Assembly (NCBI GenBank): GCA_016800925.1
Contig: JABCPU010000006.1
Location: 372,001 to 436,000, forward strand
DNA: 64,000 nucleotides
Reading direction: 5' to 3'
From: Suillus spraguei
Taxonomy: Eukaryota; Basidiomycota; Agaricomycetes; Boletales; Suillaceae
Part shown: positions 47,101-59,343 of the stretch, in pieces
How positions within the stretch are numbered: the first letter of the stretch is position 1
Layout: each line of letters opens with the position of its first letter
The notes under the pieces: model-generated
Database searches by the model: none
Told to the model about the DNA's origin: nothing
What the model saw: only the letters and a program-made list of their open reading frames with translations
Made by a program: the position numbers and the translations under genes

Positions 47101-48876
47101 GTGCGTGAGGAGGGAAGTCGACGGTGAGAGTGATGGTTATACTGTAGATCAACGTAAGTTTCATTCTCTTGAATCAACGATGGTAGAATTAACGTGTTCA
47201 GGAATGCGCCCTACTGGTGGTACATTTCATCTGTGAGGCTGATGGCAGTGAGCCAACCGGCTGGTGCCAAGATTAGTTGTTGTTGCGCAGAATTACCAAA
47301 AGCGAGCGACGGAGCAGCAGCGGTCCGTGCTTAGACCGCATTGAGTAGCTGTGGAACACAAGAATAAGACACATCTGACATGCGAGCAGACATTCGAGTG
47401 TGATTCCAGATATCATGGGCATGTGTATATCTTGACTCCAGGCCCGTCCCTGCAGCTTTACCAAGGGACCGCAGACAAACTTTGAGTCACTGCTCCGATC
47501 ATCCGTTCAAATGAGCCGCGGCCTTTCGTTAGGTGATGGACTTCCGCCAGGATAAGTCCTGCACGTGAGCTTACAATTACTAATTACTTGATTCCTTTGA
47601 CGGAACCTGAGTTGGACTTTGTACGCCACATGGAAGCTTGAAATCAAACCCTCCTTATTCGACAGTGAAAGATCGATGCTTGGTTACGAGTCTAGTTGCA
47701 TCAGTGCAACGCTACCGCAGTGCGACTCTGATCAAGTACTAAGTTATGCATGTCAGAATACCGTGGCGGGTGCATTTCTGATATCTTGTCAGGTGGGCTT
47801 GGTACCGTCTGACCTGAAGCCTCAATTCTCCAATTCTCACTTCTTATTTTTTTTTCTACTCTTTACTGAACGCGTCTGATCTATATACGATACACATTTG
47901 GGATGGAGGTACACGAACGGTGATTTAACATGAGTGGCACTGGGCTTTCGACTGCGAGAGGGTGAACAAGGGTCCTTTGCATGAACCTTTCGCGTTCGGG
48001 GCGGAGTGGCCCGATGTGACATTCAATCCATAAACGACTAAAGACGGATCGTGAACCTTTCTCAGATTTATCAAGTGGCGAAGACTCCGTGGAAGACACT
48101 CCAGGTTCCAAGATAAAACACTGATGAGTCATCAGACATATCGCCAATGTTGTGGATGTGCAAATAAAATTTGAGCGCTTTCAGGTTGCGAAGGACACAA
48201 GTACGCTTTTTGGAGGAGGAAAGTTTGCCTTTGGGACGCGTCGAGGAATTCTAAATTGGTGTAATGGGCGCTCAACAAGCGAAAGACACAGACAATGAGA
48301 GAACAGAGAGAGTCGGGTATTGGCGTGGATTTGACAAGGAAAATGATACAAAGCCCCAGTGTGACATAAGCCATAGTGATAATGTATGTAAGTGATGAAA
48401 CTAACTAATCAAAACGGGCTGGTCCTTGCATGACGGAGTACATCGGTGCAATGTTCAGTACAGTAAAATGGCCGTGAACTAAGTAAAATGGCCGTGAACT
48501 AAGTAAAATGGCCGTGAACTAAATACAATGGCCATGACCGCGAAAAGTGGGATATTATCGCGTATCGGTATGGAATCCGGAAGAAGTGAGCCACTGGAGT
48601 TCGGTTGTGAAGAATAGGAAACGCGAGCGGGTGCAAGTGGGTGCTACAGCGGGGGAATGGATTGCTAGATATGTCGTTGGTGCGGGAAGTGGAGGGCAAG
48701 CGTGTAGTGATTCCCAGTTATCATGAGGATTACTGAGAAGATTGTACTGGAAGCATTGAACAATTGTTGCAGGCTTAAGGACATATGCGGTGGATACACA
48801 ACTGCAATGATTGTCGGCACTAAGGTCTACAAATGTTGATGTGAGGATGTGCGAGAAACAGAAAGGGTCTTGAGGC
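47101..48876. other. Duplicated non-coding segment between unknown gene 1 and NLR2
   Basis: Crosses the unit 1/unit 2 junction at 47324. No gene recognised. Empty site of the 853-b transposon near 47880. Minisatellite at 48463-48540. Confidence 0.5.
48463..48540 (+). repeat. 20-b minisatellite, about 4 units
   Basis: Same repeat as 38060-38115 with one more unit (three nearly perfect, one diverged). Confidence 0.75.
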
Positions 48877-51800
48877 TCACCCCTCTCGGCACATTTGCCA
48901 GTTTTGTCCATGTGCCATGCGGCTCAAATCAAGATCAGGAGCTCTGGGTATCACCAATGCAGTCCGAGGGCTCCAAAATGAATGTCGAGAAGCGGGTGGT
49001 ACCCAGAATAACAGCCGAGATTCCGGCCCTACAATCCATCCACTGTCAACATTGAGGACAAATGGGGTCGCGCTGGGCTCGTCATTGGATGTTCCCTCCA
49101 TTAATTGATAAGTGTTGCACAGCGCGTGGGTGGAGTTGGATGAGAAGGAAATGGAGTGATTGTTCCAGATGTTCAATGTTATGGGACTGGTGGCCTCGAT
49201 TGTGGGATGTTCGTCTGAGAATAGTGAGGGATCTGACACGGCGCATTGCTGGGATGGCCGCCTCATGGCTGCATCCCACAGCCGAAGAGTCTGATCCCAA
49301 GAACCACTGACGATGCGAGTGCCGTCTGGCGAGAACGAGACCGACAAAACTTCTTGAGTGTGCCCCCGCAAGGGCTCACCGACTGGCTGCCCCGTCGCAG
49401 CATCCCACAGCCGAAGAGTCTGATCCCAAGAACCACTGACGATGCGAGTGCCGTCTGGCGAGAACGAGACCGACGAAACTCCTTGAGTGTGCCCCTGCAA
49501 GGGCTCACCGACTGGCTGCCCCGTCGCAGCATCCCACAGCCGAAGAGTCTGATCGCTTGAACCACTGACGATGCGAGTGCCGTCTGGCGAGAACGAGACC
49601 GACTCAACTCCTTGAGTGTGCCCCCGCAAGGGCTCACCGACTGGCTGCCCCGTCGCAGCATCCCACAGCCGAAGAGTCTGATCGCTTGAACCACTGACGA
49701 TGCGAGTGCCGTCTGGCGAGAACGAGACCGACCTAACTGATTGAGTGTGCCCCCGCAAGGGCTCACCGACTGGCTGCCCCGTCGCAGCATCCCACAGCCG
49801 AAGAGTCTGATCCAAAGAACCACTGACGATGCGAGTGCCGTCTGGCGAGAACGAGACCGACCTAACTGATTGAGTGTGCCCCCGCAAGGGCTCACCGACT
49901 GGCTGCCCCGTCGCAGCATCCCACAGCCGAAGAGTCTGATCGCTTGAACCACTGACGATGCGAGTGCCGTCAGGCGAGAACGAGACCGACAAAACTTCTT
50001 GAGTGTGCCCCTGCAAGGGCTCACCGACTGGCTGCCCCGTCGCAGCATCCCACAGCCGAAGAGTCTGATCGCTTGAACCACTGACGATGCGAGTGCCGTC
50101 TGGCGAGAACGAGACCGACAAAACTCCTTGAGTGTGCCCCCGCAAGGGCTCACCGACTGGCTGCCCCGTCGCAGCATCCCACAGCCGAAGAGTCTGATCC
50201 CAAGAACCACTGACGATGCGAGTGCCGTCTGGCGAGAACGAGACCGACAAAACTGGTTGAGTGTGCCCCCGCAAGGGCTCACCGACTGGCTGCCCCGTCG
50301 CAGCATCCCACAGCCGAAGAGTCTGATCCTTGAACCACTGACGATGCGAGTGCCGTCTGGCGAGAACGAGACCGACAAAACTTCTTGAGTGTGCCCCGCA
50401 AGGGCTCACCGACTGGCTGCCCCGTCGCAGCATCCCACAGCCGAACAGTCTGATCAAAAGAACCACTGACGATGCGAGTGCCGTTGGCGAGAACGAGACC
50501 GACCAAACTTCTTCAGTGTGCCCCCGCAAGGGCTCACCGACTGGCTGCCCCGTCGCAGCATCCCACAGCCGAAGAGTCTGATCGCTTGAACCACTGACGA
50601 TGCGAGTGCCGTCTGGCGAGAACGAGACCGACCTAACTGATTGAGTGTGCCCCCGCAAGGGCTCACCGACTGGCTGCCCCGTCGCAGCATCCCACAGCCG
50701 AAGAGTCTGATCGCTTGAACCACTGACGATGCGAGTGCCGTCAGGCGAGAACGAGACCGACAAACTCCTTGAGTGTGCCCCCGCAAGGGCTCACCGACTG
50801 GCTGCCCCGTCGCAGCATCCCACAGCCGAACAGTCTGATCCCTTGAACCACTGACGATGCGAGTGCCGTCTGGCGAGAACGAGACCGACAAAACTAGTTG
50901 AGTGTGCCCCCGCAAGGGCTCACCGACTGGCTGCCCCGTCGCAGCATCCCACAGCCGAACAGTCTGATCCTTGAACCACTGACGATGCGAGTGCCGTCTG
51001 GCGAGAACGAGGTCGACGAAACATAGCTAGTGTGCCCACTAAGCACCGTTTGAACAGCCGGCCAGTTCATATCACGTCCGAACGCAACACGTAGAGTATT
51101 CGGAAACTGTGCAGAAAACTTTCTCGATAGCGGACAGTTGGAGGGTGCAAATGGGAGTGCTGATACATATAGATGTGGTGTGCTGTGTAAGATCATGGCG
51201 CCGAAGACTTGGATGAACCTCTGTACGTCCATTGCAGTCGATGAGACATCTTTGAATTCGGAATCGCCCTGTGGTTACCCGTCAGCGTTTTCTCTGGCAC
51301 CTAGTAGCAGTGTGCTCACCTTCAGCCACTGGGCAATGCGCGGAAGGGCAACAACTGCACCGCTGAGCGCATTGATCAAGGCGAGTGACTCGAGCCAGAA
51401 AAACACCCGTTCGTGGTCAAAGAACAATTTCACTTCTTTCGCGAGCTCCTTGTCAAAGACTGTACTTCGTACATGCGAAGTCCAAAATCGAGATGAGTAT
51501 GATAGATGTGGGGAAATGCATTTTTGGATCGTTCTTGCAGCCCGGGATCTTCTTTATTAGGTAGATACGACGACTTTAAATCGCAGATATTGAAGCGAAG
51601 ACCGTCTTCCATCACTCGAAGTGACGCGAATGCAAGTCGTGTTGCGCCTGGGCAAGTCGATGAAAAACTCTTTACTGGATTGTTCGTCTGTCAAGAAATC
51701 ATGGAAGGATGCGTGAAGGGGTCGGATCGGGGAATCTGGGCTGGTGGTACCGCTGAGGAGGGAGCTCATGCTTTTGACCACATCCACTACGTTGAAATGA

Positions 51801-54117
51801 TCTCCTTGCGTTGGAAAATGGCGCCTCATGGCGTTCAGGGAAGCTAAAGGAAGGGGTTCGGCTGTGCCTAGGATTTGTCCCATTACCGAGCGAAATCTCG
51901 CTAGCGCAGTCAAACGCGTTTCTGCGATTGCGGAGAAGTATCCTTGGGCATAATATCTGTTAAAATAAGCTTATACATGCTGTGCAGCAGCTCCGCAGAG
52001 TCGCCTGACACCACAATATCGTAGCATTCCGCTTGGGATCGCCCCAAACCAGGTTCTTTGATGTATCCGCAGGCGAGACGCGCCCACTCGAAAAGTCCAT
52101 CAGCTTTCTTAGCTAGGACTGCGAGCTCTTTGTCTTGAAAACCGAGCCCTTTCAACTCCTCATATACGTAAGTATGGATATCCCGCTCTGCGAATGCGGG
52201 TGAATATCGTCCATCGACATCTGTCGAATATGCTGAACACCGTCAAACTCTTTTTTGATGTCATCAAGCGCACGAGAGGTGACGATGAAGCGGAAATTGC
52301 CTGGGAGGTCTGTGATTTTGGGAACGGTGCGGTTCGGATGCTTGCCAGCTAGAATCTGGAGGAGGTCTCTACGTGTCTGTACTCCACCGCTCTCGTCCAG
52401 TGCATCGATCGCGATCACAATAGGCTCGCCGGTTGACCCAGACGACTTCTTTAGTGGTTCGATTAGAAGTTTCTGCCACTGCTGGACGATATCCACCGTC
52501 TTCTTCAGCACATTTGCGGTCTTGACTGCATCTGCTAACGCCCGCTTCATCTCCGGATCACGATCAGCCAAGTCACGCGCAATCGTGGAAAAGATCTTTT
52601 CATGCCGATGTCTGCTTCCCGCTGCCGGTCGAAACAGTAACACGAACCAAGACCTCCCACGTCTTGGAACCAGCTAGCGACGGTGTGGGCGATGGCCGAT
52701 TTACCCTTGCCTGCAGGGCCAGATAGCCACAGCACACGTGGAACGTTGTCTCCAGTGTTGTTGACCCAGTCCGTGATCTGGGAAAGAATTTCCTTGCGCG
52801 TCCCTTCAAGGCATTCTTTTCTGGTATCTAGTCCCGCACCATCTGCATAAGTCATACCGCTGAGATCCAATGTTTCTTCTAGAAAGGTGTGAATATACGT
52901 CAAGTGACGAGGACGTCCGAACCCCTACCGATATCATGGACATGTATAGCTATGTCGTGGACGCTTATGACTACGTCACGAGCCACCTGGTCCCGAAAAT
53001 TTTGCATGAGCTTATCGAACACGTCATTGTACTTTTTGATCGTATCGTCCGTTTCTGAGATGACATTCTTCGTGAGTCTAATCCCTGTGAGGATAGCAGA
53101 AGTTTGAGACGGTGAAGAACGCAACAGCTTGTTAAGACTCACAAAAGTTCTTTGTCTCTGAATAATTTTTGATAAAATTGGCGCATTCGCGGGCCTGTTG
53201 AGAAATCTTTGCAAGGATAGCGTCCATCGAAGAGATTTTGTCCTGCCTAGCGGCTTGTATGATACAGTTGTAAACCTCAGATATCTTCTTGAGGAGTTCG
53301 AGTACCGCTTTGTCGCGATTCGCTTGAGCTAGAATAATCTGCGTAGACAATTGCTGAATTACAGTGGGAGATCGGGGGAGAGAAATGGAAGACATACTTT
53401 AGCTGCATAAGATAACACGCCCAGTGCCATCTTTGCGTATGGATGGACCTGTGGAACAAGATTAGCTCGGTTCTAATTGAGAAGAGTGTCCATACATCTG
53501 CGAGCGTCCCGATAACGGTGTCGAATATCCTGAGCGGTTCGAGATATGTATCCTGGAAACTGTCGGCAGCATCGAGATCCTCTTGTGCGCCTTGAAGATC
53601 GGAAACCACAGTTATTGCAGGTTCGGAAAGTGAATGTATGTGGCTTGCAGCCCCTTGAGTATCCTGAAGTGCCGATTGGGTATCAGCCTCCACTCTGACA
53701 GCAGACGGAGTTGTCTGAACAACAGAAATTAGAGAGAGCGCAGAGACTTGGAGGGCAAGTATGAGAACCTACGCACCTCGAGATTCGGGGTCGACGAAGC
53801 ACGTTCATCCAGGAGAACAGGGCTGGGGTTGAGGGAATCCTTGGAGCGCTTATGCGAATCTTAGTCGTATTCCGGGAGACTTGTACACATGCTCGTGGAC
53901 TTACCGATATCTTCAACTTTTTTGCACCTTCTCTAATCTTCTGCAAAAAGCGGCCAACTCTGCTACGGGGTCGGTGCTAGAGGAAGGATATGAAATGTCA
54001 GTATTTGGAGTGAAGTGAATTAAGTGATCTTGGTCGTTAAGACACGTACCGAGCCTCCAGGAGCTGTTGCTTCGCTTGTCGTGCGGGGGGTTGAGTCGAT
54101 GATTTACCCTTTCTCAT
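48877..54117 (-). CDS. NLR2: NACHT-WD40 receptor-like protein (NACHT frame broken, WD40 mostly open)
   Basis: Same architecture as NLR1, start 54117, stop 48877. The WD40 array plus C-terminal tail are open as one 628-codon frame (48877-50763), although a stretch of two repeats inside it (about 50330-50490) is read in a wrong frame between three one-base losses. The NACHT part matches NLR1 residue for residue ([22 protein letters not shown]) but is broken by single-base losses relative to NLR1 or NLR3 near 51530, 51645, 51917, 52201 and 52611. Here [12 protein letters not shown] is intact, unlike NLR1. As given, no complete protein can be made; combined with the pattern in NLR1 this may reflect consensus errors between near-identical copies. 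Confidence 0.85.
49264..51055 (-). repeat. WD40 repeat array 2, 14 near-identical units
   Basis: Ten of thirteen unit spacings are exactly 129 b; the others are 127, 128 and 128. Units differ mainly at S-[S/W/L/R]-D-Q, and at the two residues flanking V in GHT[QE]-x-V-x-S (E/S/G/P/L and L/R/S/E/W). All the rest is nearly identical at DNA level, a sign of recent unit turnover. Confidence 0.94.
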
Positions 54118-54200
54118 TGTGAATAGCAGATGTCGATGAGGATCAGAATGAGTGGGAAGGGACGTACTTTATAAAATAGAAGTGCCGGCCTCGAGGCCAA

Positions 54201-54209
54201 TATTTATAG
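54201..54209 (-). promoter_or_regulatory. TATA-box-like element of NLR2
   Basis: CTATAAATA, about 85 b before the NLR2 start, as in NLR1 and NLR3. Confidence 0.5.
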
Positions 54210-56221
54210 CACTATTTGGCAGAGGATGCTGATTGATCGGTACGAAGATTTATATGCATTGTGCATGAGGTGTTATCTACCACGATGTACCGCTGCGGTT
54301 CACGGTACCCTGTCGTCAATCGTATCTTACTCTGTTCTTTCGAGTTTCTCGAAACCCTTGTCTGGGTGAGTTGGCATTTTGGCTGTGCGGGGTTTGTAGA
54401 AACTCGAAAGACGGGTGCCGTCATGCATATTTTTAGATCGATCGTGACTAAGCATTCATTCTCTGAACCCACGCAGTCACTAAGCTACCGCACCCTCTTG
54501 TACTCCCTATCTCATCATAAAGGCTGGCGCTCCCCTCATATCGTTATTTTCACCCGTGTCCTACATAGATGCACTCCGTTGGACGTACTTATATGAAATA
54601 GAAGTACAAGCCTCGCCAATATGTACTGTAATCGTCCAATGATCATATTCTGATCGCAGTATCTCACGGCACAGGCTGTACAGTTGCTTCTCGTCTGACC
54701 AGAAGTACTATAGTTGCATAGGTCCAACATAAGTCAGCTGTCTCCTCGTCGCACCCACTGGTACTGGATGCATCATCGCCCTCGAAAACTACATGCAGTG
54801 GTCACGGCCCATCACACCTTATACTCCCCCTCTCCACTTTTTTTTACCATACCCTTCAAATGGCCATTTTCACCCGTGTCCTGTCGTCGGGCAGATACCC
54901 GACTCCACTATCCACGTTGTCAACCACGATGTATAGAATCCCAACATTGTTGTGCTCTCGATCAGATACCATCACACTGAGTTCTAATTAGGTATGAGCT
55001 TTTTTTATAATAGTCGCCCTCTGACCTCATGTCACAGTGCATGGTACAATCATTATGTGATACTGCCGTATCTGCATGCTTCATTGTTAAACTTGAACGT
55101 TGAGATTTGAAACGTTGACCCTAGAGTGACAAGGCAGTGCAAGACCATCGTCAATGAGATTCCCATTCACAAAAGTACTATCACTCACTCAATTGGCAAG
55201 CTCTACGAAACTCATATCTGGTCCATCTCTTTAACCCTTAACCACAGCTTCCAGAACTCCCGTATTCTGTCAAAAACACGAACGAGAAAACAAGTCCGAG
55301 AATCACGACATATCCCACCCTTGTAATCACCAATCTTAACACACTCCTTCCCATAAATCGACTTAAGGCTAGCACTTCAATGATGTATATGCTTTATCGT
55401 CAAATCTTCGACAATAACACATAAACATCGTTGAACATCCTCCATTACAACATATGCTCGCGCACTCGTCCTAGAGTTACCAAGTGTCAAGAACCTCAGA
55501 GTGAGTAACGCGTTTGGAAATCTCGTGATTCATACTCAACCTACTATCTACCGCTCGTCGAACCTCCGGCGGAGGGCCCCAGCATCACAGCCCTGCTGCC
55601 CAACTCTGTCACGTCTCCTGGGCTCTGACTACAGCTGGGCAGTCACCGATGACCGATGGCCGGAAACATCAGTCCATCTGCATCTGGACCCATTCGCTTG
55701 TACAGCAACGTGGTCTGTGCGAGTAGTGACTTCAGAGTCAAGCAGGAGAGTACATCAGTGTTGGGCACTGTGACACCCTTGTATGGTGTACAAGCCCTTC
55801 AAGACTGATCATGAACGTATCTGGTTACACGACTACAGCGAGCTTTTGGTTACAATGTCATCAGAAACTGAGGAATTCATGAACTATGTTTTCTATACTG
55901 CAGCGAATGCCTACATAACTACCATGCTGAGATGCGTATCTATAACTCCTCTTCATGTGTATTGCCAGTAACATAAAATAACGAGGCGAAACAAATATAC
56001 AAATAAAACCAAAAACAAAGGGAAAAAGAGCCGCCAAGAACAAATGCAATGATAACATGCTTGACATACGTGAAATTTCATCCCATGCCCACCGTCTCCC
56101 TTTCTTCCTTGTCTTGTCGTCACTCCTTAAACCTTCCGGATAGTGGCACTCTTCCCAATTGCATACTTTCGGTCATGCGAGCAGTTTTGACTTCGGCGCG
56201 CCAATGGTAGATCCCAGAGGT
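54210..56221. other. Duplicated intergenic segment upstream of NLR2
   Basis: Copy of 43820-45826 with small indels; nothing further recognised. Confidence 0.45.
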
Positions 56222-57478
56222 CTAGATGAAGGTAGCTGCGGGATGGAGCAGCCCCATATCAATGCCTACAGTCGCAAAGCATGATGGCGGGCGCACACTC
56301 TTTGATACAGCAGTAGTATGAGATGCAGTTGGTATCTTCACTAGCAGGGCCTTGCTAATGATGCGGTAGGCTTCAGCAGCCTTGATTTGGAGGTCTTGAT
56401 AGGTGGCTTTATTGTCTGCACAGGTTGGGAGGGCGTGTACATCTCACGGGGTAAACAGGAAGCTCGGTAGCTTTAGTGTGCAGACCACGATGCTCGTGAG
56501 TTTGCCCTTCATAGCCAGTGTAGGCTACACACCCTGTTCAAGCATGCAAAATATATTCGCTTCAAGGGTAGCAGGCATCAGCTCAGAAGGAGGGCAGCGA
56601 ACGTCCGTTAGTATTGGTTTGTGGATCGCTGAGCGTGGTACAGTCGGTGCCACCACCTTCTCTGCGCTACTTCCAGTAGACGACGAGCCCGCACTAGACA
56701 TGGAAGTTGTCCTGATATGTGCTTGTGGCTGTTTCACGATGCGGAGCGTATGTATCGGGGCTGCGGGCACTGGCGCAACGAAACCCTTGGTGGTGCCACT
56801 GTCAGAAAGGATCGAGGATAAAGGTGTAGACGCCTTCAGTGACTCAGAAACTTCACCCTCAGTGATGGGTAGCCAGGGATAAGATGGTGACAATTTCATT
56901 CCCGGAGAGAAGCTGTTCCATCTTGTCACCATTCTCAGGCTGCTGGGGAAGCTGACAGAATAGCATGAAAAAGGGACAAGATTCAAAGAGGTATGAACGC
57001 ACCTTCGCAGCAATAACGGGAGGTGATGGCTGTGGTGTCTGACTAGACCCGGATTGAGGTGCTACAAGTAGCGAGGTTTGAATATCAAATACATCTAACA
57101 AGAGAATATGACTCACCTCAGTCCAGCGACGTCTGCAAGTGCTGCGTCCTTCTTGATTCACTTTGCGAGGGCCTCCATCTCTTCCTCTGCATGCATGTCG
57201 AAATCATGGATGTCGATCGCAAAAGCATCACCATCAAAGAATGAGATGACGTCATTTAGAAGATCGAAAGACGCGTCAGGGCAATCTAGCTGGGGTCGAA
57301 TGAAGTGTCGGCGCGGATTAAATGATGGCAAAGATGTTGTGTGTTCTCAAGCATGTAAACGTGGACGTGCGGTTGGGGCAGTTAATGGATCGTGCAAAGG
57401 AGATGACTGGGTCTGATCTTTGGAAGGAGGTGACAATGGTACATCAGATGGAATCAACGTCGATTCTAAGATGTGCAT
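56222..57478 (-). pseudogene. Unknown gene upstream of NLR2, copy 2 (in-frame TGA codons)
   Basis: Copy of 45827-47100. Here the central frame is open longer (56525-57013): PWLPITEGEVSESLKASTPL, SSILSDSGTTKGFVAPVPAA, then the Ser-rich block and SAIHKPILTDVRCPPSELMP. This shows that copy 1 carries private indels near 46400-46480. The two TGA codons of copy 1 are also present. Near 56447 this copy has CCCGTGAGAT where copy 1 has CCCTTGAGAT. No family recognised. Confidence 0.45.
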
Positions 57479-58340
57479 GTGCGTGAGGAGGGAAGTCGAC
57501 GGTGAGAGTGATGGTTATACTGTAGATCAACGTAAGTTTCATTCTCTTGAATCAACGATGGTAGAATTAGCGTGTTCAGGAATGCGCCCTACTGGTGGTA
57601 CATTTCATCTGTGAGGCTGATGGCAGTGAGCCAACCGGCTGGTGCCAAGATTAGTTGTTGTTGCGCAGAATTACCAAAAGCGAGCGACGGAGCAGCAGCG
57701 GTCCGTGCTTAGACCGCATTGAGTAGCTGTGGAACACAAGAATAAGACACATCTCACATGCGAGCAGACATTCGAGTGTGATTCCAGATATCATGGGCAT
57801 GTGTATATCTTGACTCCAGGCCCGTCCCTGCAGCTTTACCAAGGGACCGCAGACAAACTTTGAGTCACTGCTCCGATCATCCGTTCAAATGAGCCGCGGC
57901 CTTTCGTTAGGATTCTCGTCGGTGATGGACTTCCGCCGGGATAAGTCCTGCACGTGAGCTTACAATTACTAATTACTTGATTCCTTTGACGGTACCTGAG
58001 TTGGACTTTGTACGCCACATGGAAGCTTCAAATCAAACCCTTGCTCCTTATTCGACAGTGAAAGATGGATGCTTGGTTACGAGTCTAGTTGCATCAGTGC
58101 AACGCTACCGCAGTGCGACTCTGATCAAGTACTAAGTTATGTATGTCAGAATACCGTGGCGGGTGCATTTCTGATATCTTGTCAGGTGGGCTTGGTACCG
58201 TCTGACCTGAAGCCTCAATTCTCCAATTCTCACTTCTTATTTTTTTTTCTACTCTTTACTGAACGCATCTGATCTATATACGATACACATTTGGGATGGA
58301 GGTACACGAACGGTGATTTAACATGAGTGGCACTGGGCTT

Positions 58341-58535
58341 TCGACTGCGAGAGGGTGAACAAGGGTCCTTTGCATGAACCTTTCGCGTTCGGGGCGGAGT
58401 GGCCCGATGTGACATTCAATCCATAAACGACTAATCGACTGCGAGAGGGTGAATAAGGGTCCTTTGCATGAACCGTTCGCATTCGGGGTGTGTCGCACGA
58501 GTAGCCCGATGTGACATTCAATCCATAAACGACTA
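58341..58535 (+). repeat. Local tandem duplication of about 95-100 b
   Basis: TCGACTGCGAGAGGGTGA begins both copies (58341, 58435) and CATAAACGACTA ends both. Units 1 and 2 have a single copy. The second copy has a 13-b difference (GTGTGTCGCACGAG region). Confidence 0.85.
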
Positions 58536-58949
58536 AAGACGGATCGTGAACCTTTCTCAGATTTATCAAGTGGCGAAGACTCCGTGGAAAGACACTCCAG
58601 GTTCAAAGATAAAACACTGATGAGTCATCAGACATATCGCCAATGTTGTGGATGTGCAAATAAAATTTGAGCGCTTTCAGGTTGCGAAGGACACAAGTAC
58701 GCTTTTTGGAGGAGGAAAGTTTGCCTTTGGGACGCGTCGAGGAATTCTAAATTGGTGTAATGGGCGCTCAACAAGCGAAAGACACAGACAATGAGAGAAC
58801 AGAGTGAGTCGGGTATTGGCGTGGATTTGACAAGGAAAATGATACAAAGCCCCAGTGTGACATAAGCCATAGTGATAATGTATGTAAGTGATGAAACTAA
58901 CTAATCCAAACGGGCTGGTCCTTAGTACATCGGTGCAATGTTCAGTACA

Positions 58950-59007
58950 GTAAAATGGCCGTGAACTAAGTAAAATGGCCGTGAACTAAATACAATGGCC
59001 ATGACCG
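58950..59007 (+). repeat. 20-b minisatellite, about 3 units
   Basis: Same locus as 48463-48540, one unit shorter. Confidence 0.75.
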
Positions 59008-59343
59008 TTAAAAGTGGGATATTATCGCGTATCGGTATGGAATCCGGAAGAAGTGAGCCACTGGAGTTCGGTTGTGAAGAATAGGAAACGCGAGCGGGTG
59101 CAAGTGGGTGCTACAGCGGGGGAATGGATTGCTAGATATGTCGTTGGTGCGGGAAGTGGAGGGCAAGCGTGTAGTGATTCCCAGTTATCATGAGGATTAC
59201 TGAGAAGATTGTACTGGAAGCATTGAACAATTGTTGCAGGCTTAAGGACATATGCGGTGGATACACAACTGCAATGATTGTCGGCACTAAGGTCTACAAA
59301 TGTTGATGTGAGGAAGTGCGAGAAACAGAAAGGGTCTTGAGGC

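Larger units (their letters stand above)
36521..47323. repeat. Tandem segmental duplication, unit 1 (about 10.8 kb)
   Basis: From TCCGTGCTTAG at 36521 to the next copy of the same junction at 47324. Holds NLR1 and an upstream unknown gene. Compared with unit 2 it has an extra 853-b transposon remnant (37008-37860) and lacks about 390 b corresponding to 48040-48430. Confidence 0.85.
47324..57701. repeat. Tandem segmental duplication, unit 2 (about 10.4 kb)
   Basis: Second copy of the unit beginning at 36521, with very high identity to unit 1 by eye across the NLR and upstream gene. Contains NLR2 and the second copy of the unknown gene. Confidence 0.88.
57479..59343. other. Duplicated non-coding segment downstream of NLR3
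   Basis: No gene recognised. Differs from unit 2 by a local tandem duplication (58341-58535) and one fewer minisatellite unit (58950-59007). Confidence 0.5.

Noticed and set aside
49246..50388. Long plus-strand open frames over the WD40 arrays
   Set aside because: They are mirror frames created by the repeated coding strand and have no family resemblance; the minus strand gives clean WD40 repeats.
38888..51055. CRISPR-like regular repeats
   Set aside because: The 129-b units are contiguous coding repeats without spacers and translate into WD40 blades; the genome is eukaryotic.
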